From positions 1-61,677 of the forward strand of contig JAUNVT010000005.1 of assembly GCA_030540655.1 (NCBI GenBank): a stretch of 61,677 bases of DNA, given 5' to 3'. Below, one piece after another: positions 52,322-61,677 of this stretch. The stretch is from Rhodobacterales bacterium. Its GTDB lineage: Bacteria > Pseudomonadota > Alphaproteobacteria > Rhodobacterales > Rhodobacteraceae. How positions within the stretch are numbered: the first letter of the stretch is position 1; every line of letters starts with the position of its first letter. The notes below the pieces were generated by a model. The model was given only the letters and a program-made list of their open reading frames with translations, did not search any database and was not told the origin of the DNA. The position numbers and the translations under genes are program-made.

Positions 52322-54576
52322 CTGCGGCGCGTCCGCTCGACCTTTTTCCTGACCTTGGCGGCCTTCTTTTTGGCCGCGCCCAGCCTGCGCTGGGGCGGCT
52401 TGCCCCTGCCACGGCCGCGCGGCTGCGGCATTGCCTTGCCATCGACACTGATCAGCTCCAGAGCGATGCCGCCTGTCACCGGTACCGCCTCGGCCAGTTT
52501 GACCGTTACGGGCTGACCAAGCGTGATGATGCGGCCCGAATCCGACCCCGTCAGCGAAGCCGAATCCGCATCGAACACGAAATATTCATGGCCCAGATTG
52601 CGCATCGGGATCAGCCCGTCCGCGCCCGTCTCATCCAGCCGCACAAACGCGCCAAAGCTGGTGACGCCGCTGATGCGTCCGGAAAATTCCTCGCCCACAC
52701 GCTCGGACAGGAACGCCGCCAGATAGCGGTCATTGGTGTCCCGCTCGGCCATCATGCTGCGCCGCTCGGTCTCCGATATATGCTGCGCGGTCGCCTCCAG
52801 TTGCTCTACCTCGGCTGCGCTCAGCCCGTCATCCCCCCAGCCATGCGCCGAGATGAGCGCCCGGTGCACGACCAGATCCGAGTAACGCCGGATGGGCGAG
52901 GTGAAATGCGCATAAGCCAGCAAGGCGAGGCCGAAATGGCTGAAGTTGGAGGGCGAATAATAGGCCTGCGTCATCGCGCGCAGGGTGGACATGTTGATCT
53001 GTTCGGCATGGTCGGTGCCTGCCGCGCCGTGCAGCAGCGCGTTGATATGCGATGTTTTCAACACCTGCCCCTTGGCCAGAACCAGCCCCGCCGCTTCGGC
53101 CACCTCGCGCAGCGCGTCCAGCTTTTCGACCGAGGGCTCCTCGTGAACGCGGTAGAGCAAGGGGGATTTGCGGGCAGCCAGCGTTTCGGCGGCGGCGACA
53201 TTGGCCAGCACCATGAATTCCTCGATCAGCTTGTGCGCGTCGAGCCGTTCGGTGAAATTGACGCTTTGAACCTTGCCATCTTCGCTCAGGATCACCTTGC
53301 GCTCGGGCAGGTCCAGATCCAGCGGCTGGCGGTTCGCACGCGCGATCTTCAGCGCCTCATAGGCGGCGTAAAGCGGCGCGATCACATCCTCCATCAGCGG
53401 CGCGCAGACCTCGTTCGGCGCGCCGTCCATGGCAGCCTGCACCTCGCGATAGTTCAGCGACGCCGCCGAGCGCATCATCGCACGGTGAAAGCTCTGCCCG
53501 ATCTTTTCGCCAAATTCATCGATGCGCATCCGCACCGCAATACAGGCGCGCGGCACGCCCTCGTGCAGGGAACACAGATCGCCCGACAGCCTGTCGGGCA
53601 GCATCGGTACGACGCGGTCGGGAAAATAACTGGAATTGCCGCGATTGCGCGCCTCAGCATCCAGGGCCGAGCCGGGCGTCACGTAATGCGCGACATCCGC
53701 TATGGCCACCCAGATCACATGACCGCCCGGATTGTGCGGATCGTCATCGGCATGGGCATAGCAGGCATCGTCATGGTCGCGCGCGTCCGACGGATCGATC
53801 GTAACCAGTGGCAGATCGCGCAGATCCTCGCGGCCCTTCAGACCGGCAGGCACCATCGCGTCTGCCTCGGCAATTACCGCATCGGGGAAATCATCAGGAA
53901 TGCCATGCTGGTGAATCGCGATCAGAGACACGGCGCGCGGTGCCGAAGGATCGCCAAGGCGGCTGAGGATGCGCGCGCGTGGGAGGCCCATGCGATCGCG
54001 TCGGCCGATCTGCTCGGCCTCGACCAGCTCGCCCTCGCGCGCGTCGCCCGTATGCGCCGCGTCCACCATCCATTCCAGCCCCTGCCCCTTGTCGATGGGA
54101 ACGATGCGCCCGCCTTCCGCCCCCTTGCGGAAGATCCCCAGCACCTTCAGCGGGTTGCTGCCGATGCGGCGGATCAGCCGCCCCTCGTATTGATGCGGCT
54201 CGCCGCGCACCTCCTGCAATTTGGCCAGGATGCGGTCGCCCGCGCCCAGCGCCGGATCGGCGGCGCGCAGCACCAGCATGACGACCGGCTCCGCCCCTTC
54301 GCCCTGCCATTCCAGCGGACGGGCCAGCAGATCGCCGTCGGGCGTGGACCCGGCAACCTCCAGCACAGCGACAGGCGGCAGGCGGTCGGGGTTGCGGAAT
54401 GTCTTCTTGCGCTTTTCCAGATGACCTTCGGCCTCCAGCTCCCGCAGGATTCGCTTGAGGTCGATCCGGGCGGCCCCCTTGATGCCGAACGCCTTGGCGA
54501 TGTCGCGCTTGGAGGCGAGGGTGGGGTTATCTGTGACCCATTGAAGGATCTCGTCTTTGCTGGGCATCTGATTCAT
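52318..54576 (-). CDS. rnr: Ribonuclease R
   Basis: RNase R is a 3'-5' exoribonuclease that degrades structured RNA and is used in RNA quality control. The 752-residue protein has an N-terminal helix-turn-helix (ILQWVTDNPTLASKRDIAKAFG), cold-shock domains, the RNB catalytic stretch DPSDARDHDDACYA, an S1 domain (FSGRISGVTSFGAFVRLDETGADGL) and a Lys/Arg-rich tail from about 722. It lies 39 bp downstream of the glycosyltransferase gene. Confidence 0.96.
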   Translation of the reverse strand: MNQMPSKDEILQWVTDNPTLASKRDIAKAFGIKGAARIDLKRILRELEAEGHLEKRKKTFRNPDRLPPVAVLEVAGSTPDGDLLARPLEWQGEGAEPVVMLVLRAADPALGAGDRILAKLQEVRGEPHQYEGRLIRRIGSNPLKVLGIFRKGAEGGRIVPIDKGQGLEWMVDAAHTGDAREGELVEAEQIGRRDRMGLPRARILSRLGDPSAPRAVSLIAIHQHGIPDDFPDAVIAEADAMVPAGLKGREDLRDLPLVTIDPSDARDHDDACYAHADDDPHNPGGHVIWVAIADVAHYVTPGSALDAEARNRGNSSYFPDRVVPMLPDRLSGDLCSLHEGVPRACIAVRMRIDEFGEKIGQSFHRAMMRSAASLNYREVQAAMDGAPNEVCAPLMEDVIAPLYAAYEALKIARANRQPLDLDLPERKVILSEDGKVQSVNFTERLDAHKLIEEFMVLANVAAAETLAARKSPLLYRVHEEPSVEKLDALREVAEAAGLVLAKGQVLKTSHINALLHGAAGTDHAEQINMSTLRAMTQAYYSPSNFSHFGLALLAYAHFTSPIRRYSDLVVHRALISAHGWGDDGLSAAEVEQLEATAQHISETERRSMMAERDTNDRYLAAFLSERVGEEFSGRISGVTSFGAFVRLDETGADGLIPMRNLGHEYFVFDADSASLTGSDSGRIITLGQPVTVKLAEAVPVTGGIALELISVDGKAMPQPRGRGRGKPPQRRLGAAKKKAAKVRKKVERTRRS

Positions 54577-54615
54577 GCAGATGTGCCTAGCACGGGCGCG
54601 GCGCGCCGGGAACAG

Positions 54616-55191
54616 CTATTGGCGGTTCAGATCATCAATGGTGTCGACATCGCGCAGCGTATCCACCAGCGCGATGCGCGCACCGGGCAGGGTGGCGATG
54701 CTGTCACTCAGGGCATACGGGCCGGACCAGCGGACGTTGCACAGAAACCCGGCGGGGACGGCCGCGCCCCGCCGCAGCCCGATCAGCCAGTAGCCCCCGT
54801 CGGATGCGGGGCCGAACACGGCATCGTGATTTCCCAGCGCCCGGAACGCCGCAGCTATATGGCACGGCCGGATGCCCGGAATATCGCCGCCGATGATACA
54901 GGTTGGCCCCTGCGGGCCACGCAGGATGCGCGCCATCCGCGCGCCCAGATCGCCCCGCCCTTGGGCAATACGCGGCAAGTGGGAGGACCAGATCCGGCTG
55001 CTCATGCCTTCGCGATCCGGCGACACGGCCAGCACCAGCCGCCAGCGCGGATCCTGCATCCGTCGCAAGAGCCGCGCCGTCTGGTGGCGGAACCACCATG
55101 CAGCGGGCACCATGCCAATCCCCTGCCCCAGCCGGGTCTTGACGCGCCCGGGACGCGGTTCTTTCAGCATCACAACCAGCGTGGGGCGCAT
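54616..55191 (-). CDS. TIGR04282/DUF2064-family glycosyltransferase-like protein
   Basis: A 191-residue nucleotide-diphospho-sugar transferase-like protein of the DUF2064 group: VVMLKEPRPGRVKTRLGQGIG at the start, CIIGGDIPGI and the ASDGGYWLIGL motif in the second half. Relatives are annotated as molybdopterin-guanine-transferase-like or arsenosugar glycosyltransferases; substrate unknown. Its start directly follows the dapE stop. Confidence 0.87.
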   Translation of the reverse strand: MRPTLVVMLKEPRPGRVKTRLGQGIGMVPAAWWFRHQTARLLRRMQDPRWRLVLAVSPDREGMSSRIWSSHLPRIAQGRGDLGARMARILRGPQGPTCIIGGDIPGIRPCHIAAAFRALGNHDAVFGPASDGGYWLIGLRRGAAVPAGFLCNVRWSGPYALSDSIATLPGARIALVDTLRDVDTIDDLNRQ

Positions 55192-56343
55192 TCAGGTGAA
55201 ATAATCGCGCAGGATGCGGGCATAAATCGCCTTCAGCTGATGAATCTGCTCAATGCAGACACGCTCGTCTACCTCGTGCATCGTGCGCCCTACCAGCCCG
55301 CATTCGACCACAGGGCAGTGATCCTTGACAAACCGTGCGTCCGACGTACCGCCCGAAGTGCTGAGGACAGGCGTGCGCCCCGTTTCCGCCTCAACGGCGC
55401 GCACGACCATATCTGAAAATGCGCCAGGGGGCGTGACGAAACTTTCGCCCGAATTCTTTACCTTCAACGTGCCGGCCACGCCCTCCTGCGCGCAGATCGC
55501 ATCCAGTTGCAATTGCAGCCACTGTTCCAGCGCAGCCCCGGTATGCGCATCGTTATAGCGGATGTTCACCGTCGCACGCACAGTGGCAGGGATCACGTTG
55601 GTCGCGGTATTGCCGGTGTCGATGGTCACAACAGCCAGCGTCGAGGGGTCGAAATGATCGGTGCCCTTGTCCAGTTCATGCTGACTGAGCCGGTCCACCA
55701 GCCGCGCCATGGCCGGGAGCGGATTCACCGCGCGGTGCGGATAGGCGGCGTGGCCTTGCACGCCGGTCAGCGTCAGCCAAGCGTTCAGCGAGCCGCGCCG
55801 CCCGATCTTGATCATCTCGCCCATCTGATCGGGGCAGGTCGGCTCGCCCACGATGCAGACACCCATCGCCTCGCCGCTCTCCTTCATCCAGTCCAGCAGC
55901 GCGACAGTGCCATGCTCGGCATCCCCTTCCTCGTCGCCGGTAATGGCAAGGATCACTGCGCCATCGGGGGGCATTTGCTGCACGAAATCAATGGCAGCGG
56001 CGGCAAAGGCGGCAACGCCCGATTTCATGTCGGTCGCCCCCCGGCCCCAGATCATGCCATCGCGGATCTCGGCGCCGAAAGGATCCACCGTCCACGCTGC
56101 CGCATCTCCCACCGGCACCACATCGGTATGCCCGTTGAAGCCAAAGCTGCGGGCGGCGCCTTTCGCGCCCCAGCGGGCATACAGATTGGCAATGCCCCCC
56201 CGATCGACGCGGGCGCAGCCAAAACCCGCGCCGCTGAGCATCTCCTCCAGCAGCACCAGCGCCCCGCCCTCCTCGGGCGTCACGGAAGGGCAGCGGATCA
56301 GCGCGGCGGTCAAACCGGCGGGATCGACAGGTGCATGTGTCAT
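55192..56343 (-). CDS. dapE: Succinyl-diaminopimelate desuccinylase
   Basis: DapE hydrolyses N-succinyl-LL-DAP in lysine and meso-DAP synthesis. The 383-residue M20 metallopeptidase has [11 protein letters not shown] and [14 protein letters not shown] with metal ligands, [12 protein letters not shown] with the catalytic Glu, and the C-terminal [32 protein letters not shown]. It is third after dapD and an unknown gene. Confidence 0.96.
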   Translation of the reverse strand: MTHAPVDPAGLTAALIRCPSVTPEEGGALVLLEEMLSGAGFGCARVDRGGIANLYARWGAKGAARSFGFNGHTDVVPVGDAAAWTVDPFGAEIRDGMIWGRGATDMKSGVAAFAAAAIDFVQQMPPDGAVILAITGDEEGDAEHGTVALLDWMKESGEAMGVCIVGEPTCPDQMGEMIKIGRRGSLNAWLTLTGVQGHAAYPHRAVNPLPAMARLVDRLSQHELDKGTDHFDPSTLAVVTIDTGNTATNVIPATVRATVNIRYNDAHTGAALEQWLQLQLDAICAQEGVAGTLKVKNSGESFVTPPGAFSDMVVRAVEAETGRTPVLSTSGGTSDARFVKDHCPVVECGLVGRTMHEVDERVCIEQIHQLKAIYARILRDYFT

Positions 56344-56348
56344 GATGC

Positions 56349-56705
56349 TTAGGAGTCCCCCTCCTCATCGCCGAAAAACGGCGTCATCTGCGCGATGATC
56401 ACGGCGTTTTCATCCAGCGCGCGCTGCATCAGGGCGCGGTCCTCCGCGCCGATCTCGTGCCCTTCCGCCTCGCGTTCGGCCAGGGTGCCATAGCCGGACA
56501 CATCCAGCGGTGCCGTATCGGCCTGTTTGAGAATCGCAACCGTCTCGCGCACGGCCTCGCCCTCGTCCACGCCGCTGGCATAGATGACGAGGGCGGCGCC
56601 CGTCGCACCCTTGGGCAGGCCATCACCGACCTTGCGGCCGATTTCGACCAGAAGGGTGTAGACCTCCTGCCGCTTTGGAGCCTTGGGTCTGGACCCGTTT
56701 TCCAT
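56349..56705 (-). CDS. Uncharacterised protein between dapD and dapE
   Basis: A 118-residue acidic soluble protein. Its N-terminal [52 protein letters not shown] is followed by an acidic tail. No domain is recognised. The start shares a base with the dapD stop (TGATG) and dapE begins 5 bp after its stop, so it is co-translated with both and likely conserved. The ATG at 56705 is set by this overlap. Confidence 0.75.
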   Translation of the reverse strand: MENGSRPKAPKRQEVYTLLVEIGRKVGDGLPKGATGAALVIYASGVDEGEAVRETVAILKQADTAPLDVSGYGTLAEREAEGHEIGAEDRALMQRALDENAVIIAQMTPFFGDEEGDS

Positions 56706-57532
56706 CAGGCGCGCAGCAGCTCGTTGATCGAGGTCTTCGACCGGGTGCGCTCGTCCACGCGTTTGACGATGACGGCGCAATAGAGGTTCACGCCGTTTTT
56801 CGATGGCAGCGATCCCGCCACCACCACCGATCCGGCCGGCACCTCCCCATAGGTGACCTCGCCGGTTTCACGATCGACGATCTTGGTGGACTGGCCGATG
56901 AATACGCCCATACCGAGCACGCTGCCTTCACGGATGATGCACCCCTCGACCACTTCGGAGCGGGCACCGATGAAGCAGTTATCCTCGATGATGGTCGGGC
57001 CGGCCTGCATCGGCTCCAGCACGCCGCCAATGCCGACGCCGCCCGACAGGTGCACATTCTTGCCGATCTGCGCGCAGCTGCCGACGCTGGCCCATGTATC
57101 CACCATGGTGCCGCTGTCCACATAGGCACCCAGGTTCACGAAGGACGGCATCAGCACCACATCCGGCGCAATATAGGCCGAACGGCGCACGATGCAGTTG
57201 GGCACGGCGCGAAATCCGGCCGTCTTCCAGTCCGCATCGTCCCAGTCCTTGAACTTGCTGTCCACCTTGTCCCACCAGGCGCCGCCCTGGGTGCCGCCGC
57301 TCTGGCGCTCCATGTCCTTCAGACGGAAGCCCAGAAGAACCGCCTTCTTGGCCCATTGGCGCACATGCCATGTGCCATCGTCGCCACGTTCGGCCACGCG
57401 CAGCGCGCCCTTGTCCAGCGCGTCCAGCGTCGCCTCGATCGCGTCGCGGGTCTCGCCGGTGGTGGCAGGGGTAATCTGATCACGCGCATCCCAGGCGGAT
57501 TCGATCGCGGTTTCAAGCTGGGCGTTGGACAT
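56705..57532 (-). CDS. dapD: Tetrahydrodipicolinate N-succinyltransferase
   Basis: DapD succinylates tetrahydrodipicolinate. The 275-residue protein has the N-terminal helical domain and a left-handed beta-helix of hexapeptide repeats ([45 protein letters not shown]). The C-terminus ends with [16 protein letters not shown] good sigma70-type promoter lies 44-72 bp upstream. Confidence 0.96.
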   Translation of the reverse strand: MSNAQLETAIESAWDARDQITPATTGETRDAIEATLDALDKGALRVAERGDDGTWHVRQWAKKAVLLGFRLKDMERQSGGTQGGAWWDKVDSKFKDWDDADWKTAGFRAVPNCIVRRSAYIAPDVVLMPSFVNLGAYVDSGTMVDTWASVGSCAQIGKNVHLSGGVGIGGVLEPMQAGPTIIEDNCFIGARSEVVEGCIIREGSVLGMGVFIGQSTKIVDRETGEVTYGEVPAGSVVVAGSLPSKNGVNLYCAVIVKRVDERTRSKTSINELLRA

Positions 57533-57575
57533 GGCGGTGGACCTTTCCGGAAAAGAGAATTCTTAATCTGTATCG

Positions 57576-57604
57576 GGTATAGGCATGCATCAGACGGCAC
57601 GCAA
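57576..57604 (-). promoter_or_regulatory. Promoter of the dap operon
   Basis: Minus-strand TTGCGT (57604-57599) and TATACC (57581-57576) are separated by 17 bases, 44 bp before dapD. It is the best promoter-like pair in the 177-bp divergent gap. Confidence 0.55.
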
Positions 57605-57709
57605 TGCGGCACGCGCGGTGCTCAATACGGCGAAACGGAGCGCCTTGGCGACACTGGTCATCGCGCGGCCAACCCGATAGTGCTGATCGTGTTTCAAAAT
57701 GAGGAATGA

Positions 57710-58528
57710 GTGCGCATGGATGACAACCGCCGAAGCCAGTTTCGCGACGCAGGAACCGATCGCAGCGCCGCCGCGCAGGTGCCGGATACGCCGCAAACAC
57801 GCGCGCCCGCCTACCGGCTTGCCTTTACCGATACCGATTTCATGCTGCGCAAGGATCTGCGCCCGGTGCGCCTGCAACTGGAACTGCTGAAGCCGGGGCT
57901 GATCCTGGATGAACGCGGCATCAACAGCACGGTGGTCCTCTTTGGCGGCGCGCGTATTCCGGAGCCCTCGCAGAAAAAGACCGCGCGCACCAAGACCCTC
58001 GCGGAACTGTCGAAATACTATGATGAGGCCCGGGAATTTGCCCGGCTGATGACGCTGAAATCCATGTCGACCTACGGGCGCGATCATGTCATCGCCACGG
58101 GCGGCGGCCCCGGCGTGATGGAGGCCGGCAATCGCGGCGCGGCGGATGCGGGCGGCGCATCCATCGGGCTGAACATCGTGTTGCCGCACGAACAGGCGCC
58201 GAACGAATATGTCACGCCGGGCCTTTGCTTCAACTTCCACTATTTCGCGATCCGCAAGATGCACTTCCTGATGCGCGCGCGCGCCATCTGCGTCTTTCCC
58301 GGCGGTTTCGGCACATTGGACGAGACGTTCGAGGCGCTGACGCTGATCCAGACCGACCGGATGAAGCGCGTGCCCTTCCTGCTGTTCGGCGAGGAGTTCT
58401 GGCGCCGCATCATCAACTGGGAGGCGCTGGCAGATGCCGGCACCATCGGAGCGGAAGATCTGGATCTGTTCCGGTTTGTCGAGACCGCAGCCGAGGCGGT
58501 GGAGATCATCGACAACTGGCCCGGCTGA
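57710..58528 (+). CDS. LOG-family (TIGR00730) Rossmann-fold protein
   Basis: A 272-residue LOG-type protein, related to cytokinin-activating phosphoribohydrolases. It has the two family motifs GGGPGVMEAGNRGA and FPGGFGTLDETFEAL, plus an N-terminal extension of about 65 residues. In bacteria these are often nucleotide 5'-monophosphate nucleosidases or of unknown role. The start may be GTG at 57710 (GAGG five bases before) or ATG at 57716. Confidence 0.87.
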   Translation: MRMDDNRRSQFRDAGTDRSAAAQVPDTPQTRAPAYRLAFTDTDFMLRKDLRPVRLQLELLKPGLILDERGINSTVVLFGGARIPEPSQKKTARTKTLAELSKYYDEAREFARLMTLKSMSTYGRDHVIATGGGPGVMEAGNRGAADAGGASIGLNIVLPHEQAPNEYVTPGLCFNFHYFAIRKMHFLMRARAICVFPGGFGTLDETFEALTLIQTDRMKRVPFLLFGEEFWRRIINWEALADAGTIGAEDLDLFRFVETAAEAVEIIDNWPG

Positions 58529-58538
58529 GGGCCCTCAG
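58525..58538. repeat. 14-bp palindrome spanning two convergent stops
   Basis: CTGAGGGCCCTCAG is a perfect palindrome holding the LOG TGA (58526-58528) and the rlmN TGA (58535-58537). It has no loop or U-run. Confidence 0.6.
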
Positions 58539-59713
58539 GCCAGCCCCGCCTCAGCATCGATCTGACGCCGTGACTTGCGCGCGCGCTCGGTGGCCGATTT
58601 CAACTGACCGCAGGCGGCCATGATATCCTCGCCGCGCGGGGTGCGGATGGGGCTGGCATAGCCCGCCTTGTAGATGATGTCGGCAAACGCGCGGATGCGG
58701 TTATTCGAGCTTCGCCTGTAGGGGGCGCCGGGCCATTCGTTGAACGGGATCAGGTTGATCTTGGCCGGAATGCCCTCGATCAGCTTTACAAGGCGGCGGG
58801 CATCCTCGTCACTGTCATTTACGCCGTCCAGCATCACGTATTCAAAAGTGATACGTTCGGAATTGCTGACCTTGGGATAGGCTCTCAGAGCTTCCAGCAG
58901 CGCAGCGATGTTCCATTTCTTGTTGATCGGCACGAGCCCGTCGCGCACCGCATCGGTGGTAGCATGGAAACTGACGGCCAGCATGCAACCGATTTCGGCC
59001 GCCGTGCGGTGAATTTCCGGCACCACGCCCGAGGTGGACAAGGTGATGCGACGACGGCTGAGCTGGATGCCTTCGGGGTCCATCGCGATCTTCATCGCGT
59101 CGCGCACATTCTCGAAATTATAGAGCGGCTCGCCCATGCCCATCAGCACGATATTGCTGAGCAGGCGCGTCTCATCCTTGGGCGCGCCCTGCCGGGGCCA
59201 TTCATCCAGATCATCGCGAGCCACCATGATCTGCCCGACAATCTCTCCCGCCGTCAGATTGCGCACCAGCTTTTGCGTGCCGGTATGGCAGAACGAGCAT
59301 GTCAGCGTGCAGCCCACCTGCGACGAGATGCACAAGGTGCCGCGCCCCTCCTCGGGGATATAGACCACCTCGACCTCGTGCCCGCCGGTGATGCGCACAA
59401 GATATTTGCGCGTGCCGTCGCTGCTGACCTGGCGGCTGACGACCTCGGGCGTGTCCAGCGTGAAATGCTCGGCCAGATCGGCGCGATAGGCCTTGGCAAG
59501 GTTGGTCATCTGCGCAAAATCGCGGATGCCCCATTGGTAAACCCATTGCCAGATCTGCCCCGCCCGCATCCTTGCCTGTTTTTCCGGTGTGCCATGGTCG
59601 ATCAGGACCTGCCGCAGCGCCTCGCGTGTCAGGCCGATCAGGTTCGGCTTGCCTTCCTGCGCCTTGCGCGGGATGGTCATCACGTCCTGAGTGACGGGTG
59701 CGATCTGGGTCAT
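58535..59713 (-). CDS. rlmN: Dual-specificity rRNA/tRNA methyltransferase RlmN
   Basis: RlmN methylates C2 of A2503 in 23S rRNA and A37 in tRNA with a radical SAM mechanism. The 392-residue enzyme has the cluster motif C135-x3-C139-x2-C142 in [32 protein letters not shown] middle and [14 protein letters not shown] near the C-terminus. I start at the ATG at 59713 with AAAGG upstream; the longer frame is not family-like. Confidence 0.96.
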   Translation of the reverse strand: MTQIAPVTQDVMTIPRKAQEGKPNLIGLTREALRQVLIDHGTPEKQARMRAGQIWQWVYQWGIRDFAQMTNLAKAYRADLAEHFTLDTPEVVSRQVSSDGTRKYLVRITGGHEVEVVYIPEEGRGTLCISSQVGCTLTCSFCHTGTQKLVRNLTAGEIVGQIMVARDDLDEWPRQGAPKDETRLLSNIVLMGMGEPLYNFENVRDAMKIAMDPEGIQLSRRRITLSTSGVVPEIHRTAAEIGCMLAVSFHATTDAVRDGLVPINKKWNIAALLEALRAYPKVSNSERITFEYVMLDGVNDSDEDARRLVKLIEGIPAKINLIPFNEWPGAPYRRSSNNRIRAFADIIYKAGYASPIRTPRGEDIMAACGQLKSATERARKSRRQIDAEAGLA

Positions 59714-59830
59714 GTGCGGGCCTTTCAGCGTCGGATATGCTTCCATATATGATTTGCGCGGCAATGCCAAAGGGGCACGAGCGCGCAGCCCTGAGAAACA
59801 TCGCCGCGTGGTCGGGGTTGACGACATGCA

Positions 59831-61096
59831 TTACTCTCCACGAACTTCATCGGGTTCACCTTCGGTATGATGCGTCTCGAAAAGATGTCCGCGCTCCGCA
59901 ACCAGCACCAGAGCCAGGGAGCAAAGAGACAACACCAGGAACCCCGCGAACAGCGGGATGATTGTCCCGTTATAGGAGTATCCGATGATGGCGCCGATCA
60001 GCCCGCCGCCCAATGTCTGCCCAAAACCCAGGATCGACGAGGCGGTGCCCGCGACATGCCCCAGAGGATCCATCGCAAGTGCGTTGAAGTTCGTGCCGAT
60101 AAATCCAAAAAGACAGAAAGTCGGAACAACCAGCGCAAAAAAGAGCCAGAACGATGTCGCCCCGCCCATAGACCACGCCAGCAGCAAATGAACGCCGCTG
60201 AGCAGGCAGAACCCGATCAAAGCCGCATGGGACAGGCGGCGCATGCCGAACCGCTCCACAAGCCTCGAATTGAGGAAGCTCGCCATCGCCATGAATATGG
60301 CAACAGCCGAAAAATAGAGCGTGAAGGCAGGTCCGATATTGAAAACCTCGGTATAGATCTGCTCGGCCTGATTGATGAACCCGAACAGAACGCCAAAAAT
60401 CGTTGCCGATGCAACGGTATAGCCAAAAGCCACACGGTTGGAGAGCACGATCCTGAACGCATTTGCCGTGCGCTCCACCGTCAACGAACGCCGGTCCTCG
60501 GGGTGCAGCGTTTCGGGCAGGCGCAATGCCGACCAAATCAGCACACCCAGACTGAAAATGGCCACGGCCAGCGATATTTCCCGCCAGGAGCCGAACAGCA
60601 TGATCAACTGTCCGATATTCGGCGCGATCACCGGAATGACCATGAAGATCATCATCACCAGTGACATGACGCTGGCCATCCGACGGCCGCCAAAGCTGTC
60701 GCGGACAACCGTAATCGCAATAACCCGCGTTGCAGCGGCACCAACTCCCTGAATGGCGCGAAGCGCGAGAAGTACTCCAAAGGTCGGCGCAACGACCGCG
60801 GCAAGCGACGCCAAGAAGTAAAGTCCAAGGCCGAAAAACAGAATGGGCCGGCGTCCAAAACGATCTGAAAGAGGGCCATAGACCAACTGCGCCGCACCGA
60901 ACCCGGCAAGATAGCTTGTGATGACAAACTGCCGCTGGTTTTCGCTCTCAACCCCCAATGCCGACCCGATATCCTGAAGAGCCGGGATGAAGATATCGAT
61001 TGCAGCCGCATTCAGAGCCATGACGCTGGCAATCAGAACAATCAACTCCCAATGGGGAATGCTGATTCGCTTGTCAGAGCGGGTATGACCCGGCAT
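59831..61096 (-). CDS. MFS exporter, Bcr/CflA type
   Basis: A 421-residue drug-exporter-like MFS protein with 12 helices. The first loop motif GPLSDRFGRRPILFFGLGLY, RAIQGVGAAATRVIAITVVRDSF and GFINQAEQIYTEVFNIGP are Bcr/CflA features. AAGGAAG precedes the ATG at 61096. Substrate unknown; no regulator is next to it. It begins after a 347-bp gap that holds remnants. Confidence 0.88.
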   Translation of the reverse strand: MPGHTRSDKRISIPHWELIVLIASVMALNAAAIDIFIPALQDIGSALGVESENQRQFVITSYLAGFGAAQLVYGPLSDRFGRRPILFFGLGLYFLASLAAVVAPTFGVLLALRAIQGVGAAATRVIAITVVRDSFGGRRMASVMSLVMMIFMVIPVIAPNIGQLIMLFGSWREISLAVAIFSLGVLIWSALRLPETLHPEDRRSLTVERTANAFRIVLSNRVAFGYTVASATIFGVLFGFINQAEQIYTEVFNIGPAFTLYFSAVAIFMAMASFLNSRLVERFGMRRLSHAALIGFCLLSGVHLLLAWSMGGATSFWLFFALVVPTFCLFGFIGTNFNALAMDPLGHVAGTASSILGFGQTLGGGLIGAIIGYSYNGTIIPLFAGFLVLSLCSLALVLVAERGHLFETHHTEGEPDEVRGE

Positions 61097-61443
61097 GATC
61101 TTCCTTTCCGAATAACGTCCTGGTCCATGGGGCATATGGCGCAAACCGCCTGACCGGCGCTTTCCCATGCGCGCCCACCCTATAGCCTCCGTGGCGCGGA
61201 TTCCCAGAGCCGTTCTGGGGTTTTGCATGCAGAGCGGCACCTCGCGGCACCACAGCAGATTTCTGCTATGCGAATTACGTTCAAAGCCTGCTGCAAGAAA
61301 CGGTATCAAAAACCAGTGACAAACCTCGTAATTGGAGGCGCGTGAAGCGCCATCGGTCAGAAATTCCATCCGTCGGCCATCAGATACCGAGTTGTAAGGG
61401 GACGCCAGAAGGAACTGAAAGCCGCACATTGCGGCATTGGGGG
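61097..61443. other. Gene-poor gap upstream of the MFS gene
   Basis: No supported gene is seen in these 347 bp. A GGCGC-GTGAA-GCGCC hairpin lies near 61349 and a GCCGCA-CAT-TGCGGC hairpin at 61421-61435. The region borders a transposase remnant and may be decayed insertion sequence or promoter DNA. Confidence 0.5.
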
Positions 61444-61677
61444 TCAGGTATCCCACAGGTCTTCGGGAACTCTGTGAGGCCGGGGCACGATCAGCAGGTG
61501 AATGGCCCCTCCCAGCAAGGTGTCGTGCGCGCCCGTTGCCAGCGCTTCGGCCACGTCCGGGTGGCGCAGGAACAGTGTATCCACTTCAAAGTAGAACACT
61601 TTGTTGCCCGCATGGCGCCGCGCCGGCTTGTGCTTGCGGTCCACATTCACATGGTTCCTGTAACCGTGATGGCTCCT
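61444..61677 (-). pseudogene. IS5-type transposase remnant, cut by window edge
   Basis: From the window edge the minus frame reads RSHHGYRNHVNVDRKHKP, matching the GYKNHVNVDRKHK-RRY segment common in IS5-family transposases. After ARRH near 61607 the similarity stops, and the frame continues with unrelated residues to TAG-equivalent stop at 61444. This looks like an internal transposase piece fused to other DNA. The upstream part lies outside the window. Confidence 0.5.

Noticed and set aside
52588..55416. Plus-strand open frame of 942 codons
   Set aside because: Mirror frame of rnr, the DUF2064 protein and dapE, all well supported on the other strand.

Overview
The window is a 61.7 kb piece of GC-rich chromosome from an alphaproteobacterium, most likely a Rhodobacterales (Roseobacter-type) organism. 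The grounds are the gene families and neighbourhoods: mreBCD-mrdA-rodA, nfu-tsaB-rimI, bioMNY, a DUF1150/Hsp20 pair, a carnitine dehydrogenase-thioesterase fusion, dense ATGA overlaps and an Irr-type iron box. It is almost entirely coding, with no rRNA, tRNA, CRISPR array or intact mobile element seen. The only mobile trace is a transposase remnant at the right edge. Species was not assigned.

Layout, left to right. 1-1579: a truncated CDS end, then a minus-strand cupin/DUF1989 pair and a small membrane protein. 1801-8348: cell-elongation operon mreB-mreC-mreD-mrdA-rodA, followed by a glyoxylate/hydroxypyruvate reductase. 8356-13131: SseB-like protein with an iron-sulfur-type uracil-DNA glycosylase, a phosphohexomutase and a RecD-like helicase. 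13139-20598: TSUP exporter with its TIGR02186 partner; nfu-tsaB-rimI behind an Irr box; a universal stress protein; dut, a membrane-anchored MoeB-like enzyme and an M3 peptidase. 20743-27801: a DUF4153 membrane protein, a TPP-riboswitch thiamin-pyrimidine salvage operon (thiY-tenA-thiZ-thiX) and the biotin ECF transporter bioM-bioN-bioY.

27865-41206 is the main catabolic region. Two genes produce and oxidise 2-aminoadipate semialdehyde from lysine. Divergent from them is a pair made of an alpha/beta-fused 2-oxoacid dehydrogenase E1 and an MCAT-like acyltransferase, with no E2 or E3 nearby. Next comes a carnitine/betaine locus: GlxA-type regulator, BKACE, carnitine dehydrogenase-thioesterase fusion, acyl-CoA dehydrogenase, acyl-CoA synthetase and CaiD-like hydratase. 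Together they could convert gamma-butyrobetaine, crotonobetaine or carnitine to glycine betaine and acetoacetate. The E1-acyltransferase pair is the best candidate for undescribed biochemistry.

41282-61096 is mostly housekeeping: proC/csaA/ybjN, ubiK, lgt-methyltransferase-pgeF, an Lrp regulator divergent from trxB-rraB, a GT10 glycosyltransferase, DUF1150-hsp20 under a heat-shock-type promoter, purEK, rnr, the dapD-dapE operon with an uncharacterised gene between them, a LOG-family protein, rlmN and an MFS exporter.

Noncoding signals worth reading are the perfect Irr-box match before nfu, the TPP riboswitch with a candidate SD-sequestering hairpin, DnaA-box-like repeats upstream of ybjN, TTGCGCAA palindromes between lrp and trxB, an RpoH-type promoter before hsp20, and several long perfect inverted repeats. 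All functions are inferred from sequence read by eye; no database search was run.
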